A program made the translations under genes and the position numbers. A stretch of 64,000 nucleotides of DNA from Strigops habroptila (lineage: Eukaryota; Chordata; Aves; Psittaciformes; Psittacidae). Shown piece after piece: positions 1 through 38,900 of this stretch; position 1 is the first letter of the stretch; each line of letters begins with the position of its first letter. The stretch covers positions 15,200,744 through 15,264,743 of the forward strand of contig NC_044288.2 in the NCBI RefSeq assembly GCF_004027225.2. Reading direction: 5' to 3'. The notes under the pieces were generated by a model, which was given only the letters and a program-made list of their open reading frames with translations, searched no databases and had not been told where the DNA came from.

Positions 1-205
1 GTTATTTCCTTGGTATTTTCTCCTCCTTTTCCTTTGCTGTATTTTCCATTATATTTTAACCGAAGTAAAGAAAACGAGAAGCAAATGCTGACTATACCAA
101 CAAACCCATTTAGTTATATTCCTCACAGCCTTTGCAATTTCTCTTCTGTCCTGACACTGAAAAGGAGTGGATGCAGGCAGGCAAGGCACAGCGCTGACAA
201 CTTAC

Positions 206-27069
<26,864 letters not shown>

Positions 27070-27975
27070 GGCTCCGGGCAGGAGACGCGCTCCGCCGCCA
27101 CCGCCCCGCCGTATAAAACCGCCCGGCGCGGCTTTCTCCTCCCACCACCGGCCCAAATCCGGCCCTGCAGCCCCCTGCCTGGGGGTGGGTGGGGGTGTCT
27201 CCTCCTTTTCTTCCTTCACCCCACCCCGGGGATGCAGCTGGTGCAGTAGCGATGGGGCTGGGCTGTGCCGTGCCCCCGGCACCCCGGGGCAGGGGGAAGC
27301 CTGAGCTCCTCCCTGGGGGATCCCTCTGCAAAACCTCCTTTCTTGCCCCCCAGCTCTTTTGCCAGCACGGAAATCTATTGTGCCTCAAAAGCTAGCAAAG
27401 AGGGAAGACCCGGTGGAGGGAAGCAGCCAAATCATTGTCAAGAGCATCCTGTAGGAGCTGCGCTATGGCTTGAGTTGTTTATTTGCTATGTTTATGTGTA
27501 ATCCTGGCAAATCGTTCATAGCTGAACCCATGTCCAGAAGCAACCTAAACCCTTCCAGTCCTGGGAAACACACTGCCCCTGGACAGCTTAGGGGATACAG
27601 GGTGGATTTTTAAGGACAGAAGCAAGATGATGTTCAGTGCTTCTCTCTCCTTAAGGCACATGGAGGAGCCAGACCTGGGGAATGGCTTGGGAACATCCAC
27701 AGCTCCTATTCCCTGTGCTGCTCTTCAGGGATATCCACTCACTCCCATGAGGATCCCAAAGGAACACCCCTGCTTCTCCTGCACCCTTTGGGGCTGAGCC
27801 ATGGGTTGAAGTCCATGCACCATCCCTTTACTGGTCCTCTGCCCTCCAGTGGAATGAGCACGAGGAAGACCACCAGACGCAGTGCCTGGCTGCTGAGGTC
27901 AAGGCTGCATCAGGACAGCAGAGTCCAAGTTAGCAGACTGCATACACTGAGCTTGTGAAAAGCAACTGCCTTCCC

Positions 27976-28328
27976 TCATAAAATGGTTTAGGTTGGAAGG
28001 GAGCTTAAAGCTCCTCCAGTTCCAACCCCCTGCCATGGGCAGGGACACCTTCCACTAGAGCAGATTGTTCCAAGCCCCTGTGTCCAACCTGGCCTTGAAC
28101 ACTGCCAGGGATGGGGCAGCCACAGCTTCTCTGGGCACCCTGTGCCAGCGCCTCAGCACCCTCACAGGGAAGAACTTCTGCCTAAGAGCTCATCTCAATC
28201 TCCTCTCTGGCAGGTTAAAGCCATTCCCCCTTGTCCCATCACTACACACCCTCTCCAGATTTCTTGTTGGCCCCTTTACGTACTGGAAGGCTGCTATAAG
28301 GTCTCCCTAGAGGCTTCTCTTCAGCCTC
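27976..28328 (-). mobile_element. CR1 LINE 3'-end copy
   Basis: It opens with ATAAAATGGTTTAGGTTGG and includes GGGCAGGGACACCTTCCACT and GGCCTTGAACACTGCCAGGG, typical CR1 3' sequence in reverse orientation. It ends in the AAGGTCTCCCTAGAG stretch. The open frame within it is only the repeat. Confidence 0.88.
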
Positions 28329-28330
28329 AT

Positions 28331-31300
28331 ATCAGTGTATTCCTGCTGTGAGCCCCAGCCAGCTCAGCTGCAGCCTCTCTAGCAAGGGTGGGCTGGCACA
28401 GATTTTTATGGGGTCGGCTCAGAGTGGCAGGAACAGGCATTACCTCTCAGTTGTACTATTCAGCCAGCCATTGATCCGCATTATCCATGCAGCCCCTTTC
28501 CATTCATCTCTACTTAAAGTGCCTGTGTAGGTGAACCACCAGGAAACCAGCTTAAAAACTGGGAAGAATTTGCACCTGGCTACACTTCAGAGTGTATCGG
28601 TAAATCAGGCTGATAGGAAATTAACATTCCATTTAGAAAAGGGTTTGCTAGATAATAGTAATGGTTTTGTCTCTTCTCCAGAGGTTTATTTAAGCTATTG
28701 AAACCACCTTTCACTGAAGGTCTTTGCTAAATCCTGCCACTGTTGCCCAAAGGAAGTATGACTGTTTCCATTTGAAGATACCATTTTGGTTTATGGCTTT
28801 CATATACATCCCCTTTTCCCCCAGCACTTCACATGCTGAACCTTCATGATCTTGTGAAGGTCAGTTTATTCCTGATATCAACCTGGCAGAAGAAAGCTGG
28901 GTTATCTTGGGGACACACAGAGGGACTCATCATGGTGAGTGGGCTATAAATGACATTTTAGCTGACCACAGACAGGTCACAAGTTTTCCTCTCACAACTA
29001 AATCATGTTATTTCCCAGAGCAAAAATCCAGGGACCAGGTTTCAGCACTTTTCTAATCATATGGAGTATCTTGAAAGGAAAACTTGATTTTCTGTGAGCT
29101 CCCTCACTTATTAATAGCTGCCTGTAATATAGAAGAAAACAATGGCACTATTGTTGATGCCTTTATTATAAATAAGTAAAAATGCAAGCCAAATTTAGAC
29201 ACAAATTCAGCTATTCTGCTTTCATCCCTGCATGAAATTTCTGTCTACCCAAAGGAAAAAAACCAAAACACTTTGATAAGGAACATGTCTATTTGCATTG
29301 AAAGATTGTCACAAACCTTCTCAGTGCAAATAATCTTCACAGAGATTGCTCCATCTATTTCTCTAAAAGAAGATCAGCTCATGAAAAAGCATTAAATGGA
29401 ATGAAAGGTTCCTTAGTTTGAGATTGTGACAATACTTAGGCCAGTGACTGTCTGCTCGTGATTGTTGTCAGCATTTAAGTATCACAAAAACAAAATACAT
29501 GGAATATTTGCATTTGTTATATAGTGATATTTTTATCTTTGGCTCTTGGTAATGTGAGAATTGATATCTGAATTTATAATCACCAGAAACTCCCTCTATA
29601 AAAATATAACCAGAGGCTGTGCAGCTGCTATCTATAGTTTAATCTATATATATGTGATACATCACTTACATTGCTGAGACATTGTTGCATGGAAAGATTC
29701 AGAGGCTTCTAGCCTTATTAGCAGTGCTCAGATGCTGTAACTACCTGCTCTGGCACAGGATGAGTCAGATCCTGCCTGTACCCATCTCTTCAAAAAGCTC
29801 TTCCCGAAGCCAATGGGACTTTTGCCTGATTCACAGAGCAAAGTCAGGCTTTCAGTTATCTAGGAATTACACAGACTCAGACTCATTTCCTCCAGGATCC
29901 CAACTGCCTGATTAAAAGTCTGCAGCTGGGCATTTGGAAGTCTGTGCTCTGCTCCCTTATCGGGTCCATCCCCTGTGATCAAGGGATGGGCAGACCTATT
30001 AGCAGCAGCTTCCGTGCAGCACCCAGAGGAAGGGTCTGCACATACAGCTGATCAGTGGGCTTGAAAATTAGGTGTTTGAGTTTCCCCAGGGCAAAGCTGA
30101 TGAAAATGCTTTTGCAGTGAGGTTTCTGTACTTACTCAACAGTTTGTAAGATGATTTTACACTATTGTTGTTAGCTGGACAGCAAAAGATGATGATTCTC
30201 CCATTACATTCATAATAAATTAGGAGTTAGCCACCTAGAAGGAAAGAGAAAGACCTACAGAGGAGAATGCCTGTTCAGGAAACAGACTTATGCAGAGAAT
30301 GACTTGGACACGTATCACACTAAAAGCTCAGTAATATTTCATTGGAACTCTCTTCAGAAATAGGATAGCTCATTGAACAAGCGGCTCTGAAAAGCCTCCT
30401 GCTGACACTGGAGAAAATGCTACCAAGAATCAAAGTCTTAGCAGGAGAAGACAGGAGACTTTTTGTCCTGCCTAACCTCTGCATTACAGACACTTGCGCT
30501 GATGAAAGAAATCTTATGTCTTTGGCTGACTTGAGTGGAATGTGAAATCTTCCATTTTTCAGAACATTTTTCTCCTTCAAATCACTTGAAATGATCAAAG
30601 GAGGAAGGATGCGAATCCATGAAGGGAACTGGTGATTTAACAGTGAACTTCTTTACTCAGAGTCTTAACAGTTGAGAACAGCTTCGGCTGACCGAGAATG
30701 TTCTGTTTAGCCTTGGTTTTCCACCACCCATGTAGGACATACTTAGAAGAGCCCTAGAGCAGCTGTTCTGCCGAAGAGGGTGAAGTGCTGTAAGATGATC
30801 AGGTACTAGGCAAGGGCTTGTCCCGATGTGCTGCTAGTGAAATGATATCAAAGCACTCTTTAGGCTTTCTTTAAAGGGTGGGTCACTGCTGCTGCTCTTG
30901 CTTCATTCCTACAGGCAAGTGAACTTGATGGCAGAAGATCAGGCATGCAGACACACGGCATCTTTTTAACTGTATTTGTACATGCAAAGCACTGTAGAAG
31001 TCTCCCTCCTGCCTGCAAACTTCGACTCCATAGTATACTGAAGTCCTTTATTCTTGTAAAAGAAGGGGAATAGGTATATCAGTGCAAGGTCTTTTAGTAA
31101 CATGCAATCCACAAAACTGTCCAGTAGCTTTGGAGAGGAAAGGTGTCTCTGCAAATGGATTGCCACAGGCAGCGATGCACTGGGAAGCACTCCTGAATGT
31201 CTTTTGACTTTTACAGCAGCAGGGGAAAAACAAACTTTGTTTGGAAAATCTGCATCTGATTTGTTTTTCAAGAAGGATGTGAGGTGATTTTTAGTTTAGA

Positions 31301-32480
31301 TCAAGGTAAACAGCAGAGAAGGAATTAAAGAATTATAAGAACATGTGTCTCTCATGTCTGAAGTACCCTTTGCCCTGCCATGAAGCAGGATTGCAGGAGC
31401 ACACACTCACCAAGGGACTGGCCCTGCCTACGACCCTCTTCACACACTGCAAGAAGAGAAATAACAGCACAGACACTTGGCACTTCAGGAATCTGCATTT
31501 AGGAGATCAGTTCAAAAGTGGGCTGAAAATGACCTAGAAATGGGAGCTAAAACCTCTGCTATCAACAGAGAATTCCCCCATGGGGGGCTACCAGAGCATG
31601 CTAAGGAATGGTTCAGAGGAAGACAGGTTTAGGTGGGTAGTTCACTCTGAGCTACCAGCACCAGCGAGTTCACAACAAGCACAGGGTACAATCATTAAGC
31701 TCTGAGGCACTTCCCTTCAAGCACTGCTGGACACCCCCATATAGGAGGAAATAAATTTGTATTATCCATGGCAAGCAGCCATTCTAGATTCTGCTGCATT
31801 GAAATATGTCTTCTATCCTATGCTATAGGGTATAAAAAGAAAAATGGGAGAAGGGGAAAGTTAGATCTAGAGAATAATCCCATAAACAGCTGTTTTATAC
31901 CCCGAAACATACTTTGTATAGGAATTAGTACATTTGCCCACATGCACTCCTGCAGGCCAGATCAGCTTTCAGTGAGAAGATAATTTAGGCAGAAGAGGCA
32001 TTTTCTACTATTTATAAGACTTTCCTCGTAATGATTCATCTGCATTACAGATGCAGTGGGAGCAGGGGGCTGTTTACAACACAATTGCAATGTGTAGGGT
32101 AGACAGGATTTACTCATGCTTTCTTTAACTACAAAATGCAGTAGTTCTCAAATGATAGAATTTGATCTTGGACTTGGAAAATGGAGTTATGACCCTACAG
32201 AAGAAGAAAAACATAAAAATGTTGATATGAGACTGAAAACTTAAAATGCAAAGAACCCAGATGAGATCTCCTTTACACTGGCTTAGGGCTGTGTTTGGAA
32301 GCATATGGAAACTTCATCTGGACCTCTTTACCAGTAATGCAGTCCCAATGGATATAGGTGGCCTAAGCCCCAAATTACAAACAGATCATCAGATTCTTTA
32401 AAATGACCTGTACAGCTTGCTCAAGCGACACGAGTTTTGCATTGAACACACTGACTGAAAAGAAAATGTTGAGGAAAACA
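28331..32480. other. Intergenic, ADAM19 5' end to SOX30 3' end
   Basis: I see no gene, RNA gene or strong repeat here. The sequence is AT-richer than the flanking islands, with scattered short open frames that lack recognisable domains. Confidence 0.7.
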
Positions 32481-32486
32481 TTTATT
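32481..32486 (-). terminator. SOX30 polyadenylation signal
   Basis: TTTATT on the plus strand is AATAAA on the minus strand, 43 bases past the SOX30 stop. This would give a very short 3' UTR. Confidence 0.6.
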
Positions 32487-32528
32487 TCCCATTCTAAAAT
32501 ATAACTCTGGATTATAATGTTTTAAAAA

Positions 32529-32901
32529 TTACAATTCTTGCAACAACTTTACTTCCTCTTCCTCGTCACTATCAGTTACATTGACTATGTGGATGCTGGA
32601 GGAATTAGACGGGGTGGCTGAGAAAACCTCCTCCAGTACTCCAACGTCCAGCTGTGGTAGGGGACTTATAACCTGCCCCTCGTTCCAGTTGCTGTGAGAG
32701 GACACTGCTTCGAGGCTCACATAGCTGTGGTGGTTCTCACATGTACTTTCTTCTGGGTATTCCTTGGAAGGATAGGCTCCGTCCAGAGCTGGAAACATCA
32801 ATTCCTGTCTTCGGTACTTGTCTTCATAAAAGCCAAAGCATTCAGGCACTGAGCTGGGGAAATTCGCACAGCCAAATGGAGGACGGCTGAACGGGCATGT
32901 G
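32529..32901 (-). CDS. SOX30: SOX30 coding exon 5 (C-terminus, stop)
   Basis: It encodes [20 protein letters not shown] then CFGFYEDKY... to [15 protein letters not shown] and TAA (32529-32531). The acceptor is TAATTGCAG. The acidic tail is conserved with mammals. Confidence 0.94.
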
Positions 32902-35900
32902 CTGCAATTAGAGAGATTGAAAGTTGGCTTTCAGAAAGGCAGGCTGCTGTTCAGCTGAGAAAAACAGAATGACACTAATGTTCTCTGCTAGCCAGCTTCT
33001 GCTGTTGAAATATTCAAAACACACATACTTTAAAATCTTGCCTAATTTAAACACGAGGGCCATAACAAGAGTTGTGCACAGATTCCGTATCAGTGCATGT
33101 GCACCTCTTCATGCTAGATATGTGCATGATGTTGCTTTGAAAACAAACACAAACCCCATTGTATTTATGAATGAAATAGTATCATGGATAAACCAGCATC
33201 AGGTCAGCCTGCAGTATGTTAACCAGCATGCTCACAACAGTAAAAAACAGGCATCAGAAGTCAGTTTGTGCTATTTCTGTATGCCAAAATCTATGACAGA
33301 GCTGGGGTAAAACACTGTTACTTATTTTTTGAAGCAAACTCTTGCATCTGTCACATTCTTATTAAACAGGAGGTCTGACAGAGGATCCTTGTGGTTCTCA
33401 ATGTTACTATTTAGAGAAGGTACAGTTATAAACAGTGCAGATGTTATAAAGACATTGATACAACGTCTGTTGAGGCTTAGGGGAAACTACACATCTTTCC
33501 AATCTAATATTTAAATTTTTAGTGCATAAATCTGCATACATGCATTTACACTGTCAGTACTACTCATAAATTATGATTCTTGTATGCGAGAAAGGAGTTT
33601 ATAGGAACATGAAGTTATGAATCATTGTATTAGAAAGATCCTGGTATTAGCAAAGCTGGCAGCCTTCCGAAGCCTGCTAATGTGTGAACTCAGAACAGTC
33701 TTTTATGGTACAAGAGCACTTCTCTCCCTCAGAGGCCTCATAAACTGTCTAATTTCAGAGACCAAGGGCTAAGCAAAGTTCATCTTTAGCAATTTTGGGA
33801 ATATGTATCCTGTGTTTCCTTAAAGGAGCTCAGAATTAGAAATGTCTTGTATTGCCAATGTCTTTTACATTCGATAGGTCATCAGCCTTAATTTATGACC
33901 AGGTAGTCTTATTACTGTGTGAAAATACTGGTTGTTGCTATTAGTAGGAATGAGCAGTGCATAAGCAGGCATAATTTAAGTCTAATAGTCATAACAATTT
34001 GTTATGTTTGATATTGCAAAGTCATGAAATAAAAATGATGCCTTACAAAGAATAAGCATCAGTAGGCCATCAGTCGACTTGTGTTTGAGCAGCACAACTG
34101 CTGCTGGGAGGGCACTGGTGCCTTCTCTTCATGCTTACCTTAGGAAATACCCACAGAATACTACACGTGTTAGCTTGTAAATTCTTTGGTTAGGTGATTC
34201 CTGACTGACTGCCCAAGACTTCAAAGAAAAAGCTAGGTATTGCTACTTATGTAAGAATTCTGGAGACGCTTCCCACCAGGCTGGGTTTCAGAAATATTGC
34301 TAGTTATGGCAGCTCCAATCATAGTACCAGGAGACATCTCACATCTCACACACCAACTGTAATTCTATCTGATCAGTTTCTAAATATATTTACAATGTCT
34401 CTACCTAATGCTTTTCTGTGGAAATCAACTGCATCTAGATGCATAAAGTGGAAAGAAGATAGTTCTATTTACTGTGAGCCTGGCAGTGCCAATTACTGCA
34501 ATAGTACTATGGAGCCCTCAGGAACAGGGCATAAATTAAGAGCACCTTTCCTTCTAAATGCACCATCTGCTTTCTCTAAGTCAAAAGACTCTGCCTTTTA
34601 GCATTTGTTCTTACTGGTATTGTAGTGAAAGGTTTCATTACCTTGATGGGAAATAGTGAGGTCCAGGAACAATGTAAGAGTGGTAAAATGAAACCCGAGG
34701 AGGTACTCCAAACAGACCAGCTGGCTGAGCAATGTCATAGACGTGTGAGTGGAGAAAAGGGGTAGCCTGGGGAAGAGGTAAACCTCTAGGGAAAATAGAA
34801 ACCCCTGGGTACTCCTTGGGGGGCTCACTATTAGAGACAGAAAATCTGCCATTAGTGTTGGTTATGTTACTTGGGTTTCCGCTGAAGCTCTCAATGAAAA
34901 CTGGTGCAGGTCTCTTCAGAGAGCAATTGAGCCCAGATGACACATCAAGAGCTTCTGTCTTAGCAGGTTCAGCAAAGTGCTGTGGTGAAATTACAGGGTG
35001 CAGGGGCAGGGTTGGAGCTGGAACAGCCACTGATGCGGTGTTTGCACTAGTAGTCTGGAAAAGAGTAATTGGACCAGCAGGTTGAATGGAAGAAGCCGGC
35101 AGACGGATGGCAGGAGGCTCACCTTTAGGAGACAGAACAGTTATTTGTCAGACATGAATACAGAAAGAGATTTCATAAAGAGCAGTGTAGCAAACCACAG
35201 CCAGATCCATTTTCCCCAAAACACATCCTAACATTACTTCCCTGCAACTCACTGTCATATGCCACTTGGAACCCACAGAGTCAACCTTCCGCAGAAACCC
35301 AAGGGTGAAAGAAGAAGGAATTAGTTAGTGAGTGTTGAGGATGTGAGGCTGGTGAGGCCTGTGTCATGCCCTGATATGGTCACAGAATGGGGCTGGAGCG
35401 TGTATTTAGTGTCTGAAGCACAGAAAACCTCCCAGATCTACTTGCTTACTTTGAGTGAGCCAAATTCTTAACAAATCTGTGTGGTGCCAAAGCAGCAGTG
35501 AGGAGCAGAAGCAACAGTTAAAACACCCTCCTCTCCAATATGTTTTCTTACTTGTTTCACCAGCAAAGTACTCCCTAGCCAATTTCACTTTTAAATGTTT
35601 TGCAGAACATCCACTTGAATGTCTACTTTCAAATCACACCTCATGTCAACGGAGCTGCCTTTATACAGAAAGACTGCAAAACACGTTGTGTATTTTCAAA
35701 GCCCACTAACTAGTGTAAGAGTCTAAATACCAAGTCAACAAGACTTAGATGCATCTAAATTTTTACAGCGTGTATTTAAGAATCATTTCAACCACAACAG
35801 GATAGTAAACTCTGGAATGATACCTAGTAGCATCTGGGTACAACATAACATTGTAAATATACTATGGTAAGAAAACAAAGAATACTTCATTCAGCCAAAT

Positions 35901-38900
35901 TTACAGAAGGATTTGAGAACGGATCACATCGCTAACTCAGAACCTCACCAGAACAAAGCTGAGTGTGCTCTTTTACATCTCTGTGTATTACCACACAGCG
36001 TAAACAGGCATTTCATTTTCTTGTCTCACTATAAAGAGAGCAGCCCTCGTCAGTATGCTTAAAGAGAAAAATGCCATTAAGCTATTTGTTATTGAAATCC
36101 ACTATCCATACACTGAGCCAGACTTCTTTCACTACAAAATATGACACAGGACTGTTGGCTCTCCTACTATACCCTATTTCACTGCCCATATTGACGTCTT
36201 ATCAAAATCCTTCCAGGTTAGGTGCAAATTTTAATGCATTCCTTCTGTAATTATATTTTTGTTTGTATAAAAGCTGAGCTCAAACGGCGGGCATGTGTGA
36301 GCTCATAACATCTACATGCAGAACTCCTCCTGGTGTGCATAGATACCTAAGTAACTGTTCATGGAAAACGTGCCAATGAAAAATCTCTTTTTCAGATTTA
36401 GTGACTGCTTTAACATTGCAGCACACATCTTACTAACAGCCTACTCACATCCTTTTGGATGACCTTGTTGCCAATTCTGTCTGCTCTCTCGTAAACAGCC
36501 TAAATTGTGGAGCATTTGCTCAGAGCAATGGTACCCTCACTACCAAGAAACACTAACACCAGGATGGAGGTGCCATGGACTAAGCTAATGAGCTTTTTCA
36601 GACTTGATAGGGCAGGTTTGAGCACTAGTGCACTTAGAGCTGGTGAGGTAAGATATATGTGAGGTAGAGACAGAACAAGAAAAGGAAACAGCTGTAGCTT
36701 GACAGAAAGCAAGTGTTGAGTAATAGATATCCAAAAAGACTGAGGGAGGGAACCAGAGCTACAAAGACAATAGCAGTGATCTGTGGGCAATGAAGAAGCC
36801 AGAAGGATCTAAGAGGCTGAGGAAACAGTAAGTAGAGATGAGGAGATGGAGACGCAGTGCAGAGGAGGACTGCTAGAAACGATGGTGACAAGAAAGACCA
36901 AGAAATTGTAACCATATCTACACTACTATATATGTAACTTTTCTTACAATAGGTAAATCCTGAGTTTTTAAAATCATTCACTACTGAGAACTCACAAACT
37001 GGATATCCAATACTGTTCTTCACGTTGGGGATGACAACAGAGTAAGCAGGTGACTGGATGGGACAAATGCCAACTGGATTTGTAGTGATGACACTCTGAG
37101 AAACACTGGAAAACACAGCAGAGACAGGCAGTGGAAAACGCTTCCTTTTGCTTGGTCGTGGTTGATAAACCCAACCTGTCAGAGATGAAAAAAGACACAG
37201 ATGTCCCATTTTTTGGATGGTCTCATTCTTTACATGAAGTTATGATACCTGTAATTCTGAAATATATAAAAAAAGACCCAAACCGTCCCAAACCGGCTCC
37301 TATAGTCAATGGCAATACTCCATTTGTTTCAGTGACCCAGCAAATGGGGCATTTTATCAGAGGTGGAAATAAAATGGACATATTTGGGCATTGGTTTTAT
37401 GTTACTAAATAGTAACTGTTTGTGAGACAAAGAAATACAGAACAATAGAGAGTGACGTGGCCTTGCTGAGGGAAGCATGCTAAGGAGAACATGACACTGT
37501 ACCACGGGCTTTCAGTGTGGAAGAAAACTATGACTGTATTCTGAGACATTAGGAAAAATTCTTCACTATGAGGCTGGTGAGGCACTGGAACAGGTTGCCC
37601 AGAGTTGTTGTGTATTCCCCATCCCCGGAAATGTTCAGGGTGAGGCTGGACGGGGCTTTGAGCAACCTGGTCTAGTGGAGGGTGTCCCTGCCTGTGGCAG
37701 GGGGTTTGGAACTGGATGATCCTTGAGGTCGTTTCCAACCCAAACCAGTCTGTGATTGATTTCTACGATTCTACTAAAAATGTAGATCTTTCCTCATTGT
37801 TTCATTAACCCATTAAGTCTCACACATACCTGCAGTTTACAAGAGACAATGGAAAATATGACCCACTGGGAATCCTGTCTAGATTTTGGAGGAGTACATT
37901 TGCCTTTGCCTTACAACATTAACCAAACACTAACAGACGTATAAATATATTATGAATTTACACTGAGCAGCTTGGGTTCTTACACTCTAACCCTTAATGC
38001 CACTTTCAAGAAGCTCTTTTTTAATTCTCTTGAAGGGTGTAATGAAAAAGGGAGAGTGCTGCTTTTATCTTTTCCTTGTTTATGACAGATTAGTCACATC
38101 GTGTCTTGTCTGCCAGGATTAGCCATCACCATGAACTAGCAGGATTATGACAACAGAGAGAGAAAGGATCACAACACCTGGTATCTCAATGCTTTTAAAA
38201 AGAGCATTCACAGTATTAATGCTGTTTTATTGAACTGCAGTGTTATGGAGAAAGGGATTTGTTAAGGGTACAGATTTTTAACCTTTTTGACCAAAGGTTG
38301 AGAAACTACATCTTCCACACCATTATTTGGGAATTCCAAGTCTACACATTGAAGAATCCCACAGAATACAATGCTGTTTGTGCTTCCTGGGGCATTTCCT
38401 TTTCCTGTTTTTAAGGAATGGATGCATGTGTCACCACAGGCCACCTGGGCAGCACTTTCTGAAGGACAAGAAATGATGCAGTAGGCCTTGTTCACAATAA
38501 ACTCACTATCTGGCTATTAGACTATTAAACCATTCAGAAAAGCTGCTCTAGCCGTGGTGGTCTGAGAAACATTAGAGGCTATGAAGGATGAAGCATCATT
38601 TTGGATGCTTTAAGGAATTAATATGCTTTCAGGCACTAGAAAGCTGACATGAGGACTGCATGCTTGAAACTTCTGTAATCTTTTTCTAATACTTGCTCTA
38701 ATGAAAGAGATCCATTTCTCAAAAAATCTTGCACTTCTAAAGCATTCAGGTAACTAAAGACTTGTGACTTGTTTACCAGGAAATTCCTCTCTGTGCCTTT
38801 GTTTTATTTTATGAGCTTCATCATAATAGGGCTGCTTCTGCTCTTCAGTCAGTTTGCTCCACTCCAATCCAAGCTGAACACTGATGTCTGCATTGTTGGC

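Noticed and set aside
27112-27118. TATAAAA upstream of ADAM19
   Set aside because: It is on the plus strand and points away from ADAM19; no gene starts to its right.
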